Shown here: piece by piece, positions 58,263 to 64,000 of the stretch
Position numbering within the stretch: position 1 is the stretch's first letter
How the letters are laid out: every line of letters starts with the position of its first letter
DNA from: Hofstenia miamia
Taxonomy: Eukaryota; Xenacoelomorpha; Acoela
Length of the DNA: 64,000 bases
Assembly (NCBI GenBank): GCA_004352715.1
Contig: SCFE01000006.1
Coordinates: forward strand, 372,037 to 436,036
Direction of reading: 5' to 3'
Position numbers and translations under genes: made by a program
Notes under the pieces: generated by a model
What the model was told of the DNA's origin: nothing
The model's database searches: none
The model's input: only the letters and a program-made list of their open reading frames with translations

Positions 58263-60489
58263 CTAAATAAATACTAATATTTATAAAGAAAAATGAATTT
58301 CAGAAACGGATGTCTATATTGTCGAAGATATAATGCCAATAATTTCTGCAAAATGTAATTTATTCACGAGAAAAAGCCTAAAATATGTTTATGGCTTCCC
58401 CATATATTGATACATAATGCCAAGTAAATTGAGACAATTATGCAAATATTCCATGAAAACATCGATGTAGTTTGTACGGAGTAAAGAATTGAATTAATAT
58501 TTCACTAAAAACGATACCTTAAAGTGAGAACAAAGATTAATAGGTAGTAAGTGTATCCATTAATTATTTGAACATTTATATTTTCCCCAATGAATATTTG
58601 CCCCTGCAAAACATTGGTGGTGAAAAACATAATTTAAATAACAGTAGTTTTTTCAAAAAAATAAATTAAAAATGAAACAATGTTCACAGGTGTGGTTATG
58701 CGCAAATCTATATGCAGTGCGATGGATAAAATCACAATTTAAGCAGTGGCAGCTCTGCCAAGTCTAGGAAACATTCCGAATAAGCAGTATATATTCGGTT
58801 ACGTTCGAAAAGATTCGATAAAATGTTTTTTAAAGTGTGAGCTGAGCTCGATTCTAAGCATTCGCAGAACACAATTTATTAAATTCAATTTGATTACAAA
58901 ATTATTGGTTTATGTAACTTCAATATTATTAGAGTATAATAAATAGTGTTAGCTAAATAATGGAGAATGAATAATTAGATTCAAAGTTACCCTGAAAAAT
59001 AGCGGGATGAAAATTTTATACCAATCTAAACAAACGTAAACACATCTTCAGTAAACATTTAAAGAATGTAAGATGTACTAAAAAATAAATCAAACCAACG
59101 CTCAAATAATAACAAAACAAAAAATATTTACAAAAATTTCCCCTCCCAAATAGAAGTCATTTGTGATACAAATAACCCTAACTCAGCCACGTTTGCTTTT
59201 ACCAATAGCATGGCAAAGGTGAATAACTTCTGACAATTGTATATTTAGCAAGAAATAATAGATATTGTTTAGAGTCTTTATTTTTCACGAATATAATATT
59301 TACGTCCTAATAGGGGGCACACACAACTTCTAGTAATAATGATTTTGATGGAAATCTTTTCAGGGTATATATTACACACCTTATTGAGAATGTCTATAGA
59401 TCTCAAGGGGAGGGCTTAAACAAATACAACAACGTTTTACTCTTACGTGCAATTTGGTATAGTTTCTGTTTAGCTACTCAGAAATAATAATTTGATGTAA
59501 CTACGAAAAGTTGGCCATCAAAGGACCATAAATCACAGCTTATGTCAAATATGGCATAATAAATGGTCATTCCTTAAGCGCAGTTGATGAAATGCAGCCA
59601 ACTAAATCGATTCACACTAAGCAATATCTATGAATGTAAAAGAAAGCTCCATTGCAAATGCGATATGAAATAGAGCGAAATAAAGTCGCACATGTACATA
59701 TACGAAAGGGTTAAAATATCGATAAATCAACAGTTCATTGTAAGGCTACTGGTATCCTGGATTTAAGGAATGAAGAAAAGTAATCCTTTTCAAATTATCG
59801 TATTTCGACAGAAATTTCGATTAAAATAAATATTTCAGATTTACTTCTAATACTTTTCCTTCATTCTTAGTTAAACAGCTCTGGCGTCAATTCTGTTAAC
59901 TAAGACAACTCGAATAACATTATAAAAAAACATCATTCTTTAAAAATACGTAGTCTTCCAAACATATCCGATGCGAATAATTTTATTTTGTTAGTTTCTA
60001 TTATCAACCAAGTATTGAAATTTTGTTAGTTTCTATTATCAACCAAGTATTGAAAATCTTTCTTCAACTGTTTTCAACACTCAGCAATAGAATTATGATT
60101 AAAGATCTTATCAATTGAAAAAAATAAAGTCAGACAAGAAAATTTACACATTCCCAAATTTTAAAGTCCATTGCAGCTACATATTTACAATATTGAAATA
60201 AAGACGTCTTTGCACAATGTATAAAGAAATTGCATGGCATTGCTTCATGTTGATTTATATTATTTTGATATAAAATATTCAAGGCTTAAAGTAAACCTCG
60301 GTATTTACATATTTATTTATTGCATAGTATTACACTAGGAATAAATTGTATGGGATATTGGATGACAAGAGCCGCCAATTTAATGTGGTAAAAATGGGTC
60401 AAATATGTAATATAAAATGTGTTCTATGTACTTTGTTCAAATATGTGCTAAAATGTGTGCTTAAAGACATAACTTAGAGCGAAGTATTA

Positions 60490-60765
60490 TTAAATATCTT
60501 CAACGTTGCATGCACAAAACACGAGTTTACATAAATTGGTTTCGGAAATCGCTGTGCTGTAGTATGTCAGAACAGCCCCAAATTTACTAAATGCTTTCTC
60601 TGCATCCGAATTATTGATGGGACAATTCTGGGCTAGTGCCAAACCTCTTGAAACGCAAATTGTCAAGAGACCGGTGATCTCTTGATTTACCAGGTACTTT
60701 CGAAATATACCTAATAACTTCAAAGCAATAAAATATATGCTAAAACAGGTAAAATATGTGGTCAC
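60490..60765 (-). pseudogene. hAT transposase C-terminal dimerisation fragment
   Basis: The minus-strand frame ends AQNCPINNSDAEKAFSKFGA, VLTYYSTAISETNLCKLVFC, ACNVEDI. This matches the hAT C-terminal block (P.SNAD.ER.FS.....T..R..LS..NL..LL). It is preceded by a degraded frame in which no other hAT motif is clear. Located in the exchanger's last intron, same strand. Confidence 0.6.
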
Positions 60766-61601
60766 ATATTAGTAATCAAAAAGTGAGAAAAATATGTGAA
60801 CAAATACTAAACATTAGTTCACACCAAATTTTCGGCTCTAATGATAACCTAATTTATGCTTAATCGAATTCGGCGTCAAACAATATTAAAGAAATTTCGA
60901 TTAAACTATTGAAGATTGCAGATGTAAGAATGCAGATAAATGACTCAACAATAACAAAAAACAAGGAACTTTCAGAAAATCAGTACAACAACAAAAGTAA
61001 GTCTACCGATTAAAATTGTTGGGTTTTTTCTAAACTATATAAAATTTTATAACAATTTCAGTAACAATGAATGAGCGAGTTGAATTCTTTGCATTGTCAC
61101 ACGCGGCCGAATTGGTTTGGAGAGCATACAGTTACTCAAATTCCATTACCCCTTGCAACCCAAACCTAAATTTCATTTTCACAGATAGTGAAACAGTAAC
61201 TCAATTCTGAAGAGATTCATGTATTTGATCAGGTATTTGAACGCGGAAACCAGTTGTTCCTAGAAATGAACGAAGCCTATGTTTGTCTTTGCTGAATTTC
61301 ATGCCTAAAACCTGTTATATCAGCGAATGGTTTTCACACTAAATACTTACATATTTGTTGACATTCATTGTAATTTTATGAATAAACCTAATTCTATCTT
61401 GTATTTTGCAAATATATACTCTATTTTATTACTGAAAGTGTTAACATTTTATATAATTTGTTAAAAAGCACACATTTATTGGTACGGTTTCTTTTGTTCA
61501 GGGTTGTATATTTGAATTTAGAAATTTTGACATGAATATTCAAAAACACTAGCCAGATTCTGAAAATAGATATTTCTATTTTATTGATAATAATAGCTCA
61601 C

Positions 61602-61997
61602 CGTGCTTGTAGAGTTTAAGGCCATATATAACAACCAAGGTATCGGTAGACCGATACAGATGTCAAACAAATTACTGCCAATCGAGCTACTGAGCGCCAT
61701 GTCACCAAAGCCTTTCCTAGCTACGAGGTAACTGGTAATTAAATCAGGAATCGATGTCCCAGCTGCGAGAATGGTTAAACCCATTATAGCAGAGTCTATG
61801 CCCAGTAAAAAAGCAACGCGTTCTACTGACCATACCATAAAGAAAGAGAAGGCTCCGATCCAAAGGATGCTGTTGATAAATGTGATGAAAAAAACTGGGT
61901 GACCCCACCACCAAAACAGCGAACTTTTATCTCGTTCCCCTGTTTTTGGATCAAGGCGACCTCTTTTCACATCAGGAATAGTTAAGAGCATACAAAG
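61602..61997 (-). CDS. K+-dependent Na+/Ca2+ exchanger (NCKX/SLC24), penultimate exon with the alpha-2 repeat
   Basis: Plasma- or organelle-membrane antiporter that extrudes Ca2+ together with K+ in exchange for Na+. Acceptor CATTTAG|CTTTGT at 61997, donor ACG|GTGAGC after 61602; 132 codons, phase 0. It reads [13 protein letters not shown], a hydrophilic loop, a hydrophobic helix ([20 protein letters not shown]) and the alpha-2 repeat [40 protein letters not shown] and [13 protein letters not shown]. The Asp residues of SIPDL and GSNLFD match the cation-binding acidic residues of the family; the second is the position linked to K+ dependence in NCKX2 (known), so this is NCKX rather than NCX. 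Upstream exons lie beyond the right edge. Confidence 0.95.
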
Positions 61998-61999
61998 CT

Positions 62000-64000
62000 A
62001 AATGCAAGCATAATAAATCTGGGGCAATTCTACAACAATGAAATATAACATCTTGTGCTTTGAAAAATACTATAGTAAATCTTTGTAGTGATCTACAACA
62101 AATAATGTCGGAGCATTTGCACATTAAAGAATAAGAACTCAGCATAAAGCACCTTCCCTCAAAGTCATATAATGAGCAAAAACACTAATGAGATTTTGGA
62201 AAGAAACTAGCAAAACCAATCAAAATTGATCTGATTCCAATTAAAGTTATCATCCAGTAATGTTTTTTAAATTTATAAATTTAAGCGCGTACGGATCCAA
62301 GTTCGATTTTATTTGCAAAGCATTTACTAGAAATTTACAAAAAAAACATTTTGTATTCATTACATGTCCAAGTTTAAAAAAGTAAGTGATTGTTGAGAAT
62401 CTATGGTTTGATTGAAAAGACACAATGCAAAACGTTCTGTGGTAAATAAGCATCTACAATTACTGCAAAGATCAACCTTTAAAAAAGATATTGGAAAGAC
62501 AAAATCATTAATTGCTAAAATTCCCAAAAAGTATTGCTACTTTCGAAGATTAAAAATTACAACTAGAGTATGGACAGAAAAGTTATAATTTGAAATAGTT
62601 ATTCAATTACTTTAGATAAGGTGATATTTAAAAATGAAATATACATTAAGATTATATAATTAATTTGAAAAAACGGACATTAACTAGAGGATATATTAAT
62701 GTATATAGCAACAGCGTATTGCATAAGGAAGAAAGGCATAAAAATATGTACAAATTGTGGATGTTACGAAAATGAAGAAGTTCAAAAACTATTTTCAAAT
62801 ATAGGGATATGGAAGTGTCGCGCAAACTGATAGCTTCAACGAATTAACTTATAATGAAATGTCAAAACTCATAACTAAGATATATTAAAACAAATTTTTC
62901 ACAATAAAAAAATTCTAAATTTTAATGTCCAATCAATAAAAAATTATAGAATTGATTGTGAGTGAAAAGAAGATCAAAGTTCGTTTCGAAATAAATTAAA
63001 AAATTCAATTTAAATAGCATGAATGTCTTATCGCTATCTATCTACTTTGGGGAAAAGATGGAAAAACAAATACACTATAAAATTAATAGTATATGTATTT
63101 CCAATAATTTAAAGATAAATACTTAAAAATCAAAAACAACTTAAATAACTTTCAGTGAGCTAAATATATAGCTTGCTTCGAATGTATTTTCTAAGTTCCA
63201 AGATCGCAAAAATATTAATTAAAAACGTATATAGCATTCCGTGTTTATATATATATATATTTACATATATATTTTTTATTTGTATATTATCTATAAATAC
63301 CTACAGTGTAATTTATTTGATTTCTATTTTTCAGAATTTATGAATATGCCTACATATATATAAAAGTAAACTGAATAAATACTATTGAATATAGTGCAAT
63401 AGCTGAAACTAAAAAAAATAAATAATTATTTAGCCATTTAGAAAGTGTGGTAAAATACTGTCTACAAATCACTGAAAGTACTACATTAGTGTAAAAGGAA
63501 GAACTGTAAATTGAGTTAAAAATTACTCTCTTGATCCATGGTCTCAAAATGTATACAGTTCGATAGGAAGATTTGGTGTTCAATGAATGACGCACAAAGA
63601 GGCTAAATATAGCAAAAGTCGATTCAATTTAAATTTCAAACAAAAGTGGTAGACAGGGAATTTTGTTAAAAGAGAAAAAACAAAATAAGCGATGCTTGAC
63701 AACTGTCAAACAATGTCTTGTCTAACAAACAAATGCTAATGTCAACCGCACAATACACTAAGCTCAACAACAGATTCTTTTGTCACCATAAATCTACGTG
63801 ACGTTTAAGAAATTAAATCACCATAAACGCTTTTCAAGTTGTTTTAAACTAAATATTAACAATGTCCAACAACATTCACAAAACATCAAAATATAATTAG
63901 TGACTCTAATAGACAACTTAGACTTGCATAGTTTTGACTGTTTTTTGTGATGAGTCTACAAAATAACAAAAACATATACATCATGATAAAAAACTAATGG
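62000..64000. other. Probable exchanger intron, no further exon seen
   Basis: AT-rich sequence upstream of the penultimate NCKX exon. The two longer minus-strand ORFs (62453-62250 and 63595-63350) have no exchanger character and lack suitable splice context. A short (AT)n run lies near 63246-63263. Confidence 0.55.

Noticed and set aside
61080-61330. Segment reading SHAAELVWRAYSYSNS on plus, possible gene fragment
   Set aside because: Short, interrupted by stops, no motif; it lies just upstream of the hAT fragment and is more likely repeat debris.

Overview
This window looks like AT-rich, repeat-laden animal (invertebrate metazoan) nuclear DNA. It has multi-exon genes with consensus GT-AG introns, a large load of decayed DNA transposons (Tc1/mariner, piggyBac, P-like, hAT, MULE-like), non-LTR retrotransposon remnants, many (AT)n microsatellites and runs of N typical of a draft scaffold. 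The species cannot be named from the sequence. Nothing prokaryotic is present: no operons, CRISPR array or rRNA/tRNA gene was seen.

Two host genes are supported, both on the minus strand. (1) A kinesin-8 (KIF18-like) motor gene runs from the ATG at 28106 down to the stop at 4536. I assembled eight exons with matching phases (28106-27767, 25123-24771, 23346-23126, 17271-17025, 15322-15182, 14172-13861, 13629-13369, 5066-4536), encoding about 801 residues with P-loop, switch I and switch II intact. Its introns hold a Tc1-like element, a 138-bp tandem duplication with an unidentified antisense ORF, nested hAT and MULE-like elements, a P-like transposase remnant, mariner pieces and a piggyBac-like remnant. 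(2) The last two exons of a K+-dependent Na+/Ca2+ exchanger gene (NCKX/SLC24) lie at 61997-61602 and 58262-58068; the rest lies beyond the right edge. A third, partial ORF runs off the left edge on the minus strand (519 to 1) and is probably part of a retroelement.

The 30 kb between the kinesin and the exchanger has no host gene I can support. It holds a roughly 1-kb inverted-repeat element bounded by (AT)n (28351-29352), non-LTR ORF1-like and RT-like debris, mariner and Tc1 fragments, several MITEs (three copies of a CAGGCGCG-ended family) and a 1000-N gap.

Assembly caution: four very short N runs (1, 1, 8 and 20 N) are each flanked by exact or near-exact direct duplicates (104 bp, about 600 bp, 160 bp, 925 bp). 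These look like unmerged contig overlaps or haplotypes rather than biology. The 1000-N gap is preceded by 261 bp that reappear at 53747, so 46353-53746 may be misplaced or a haplotype insertion.

I found no convincing new multi-gene system. The most interesting items are the nested MULE-like MITEs carrying telomere-like CCCTAA repeats, the lightly damaged P-like transposase, the 1-kb element with repeated subterminal motifs, the MITE-centred chimeric breakpoint, and an unidentified 176-codon ORF antisense inside a kinesin intron.
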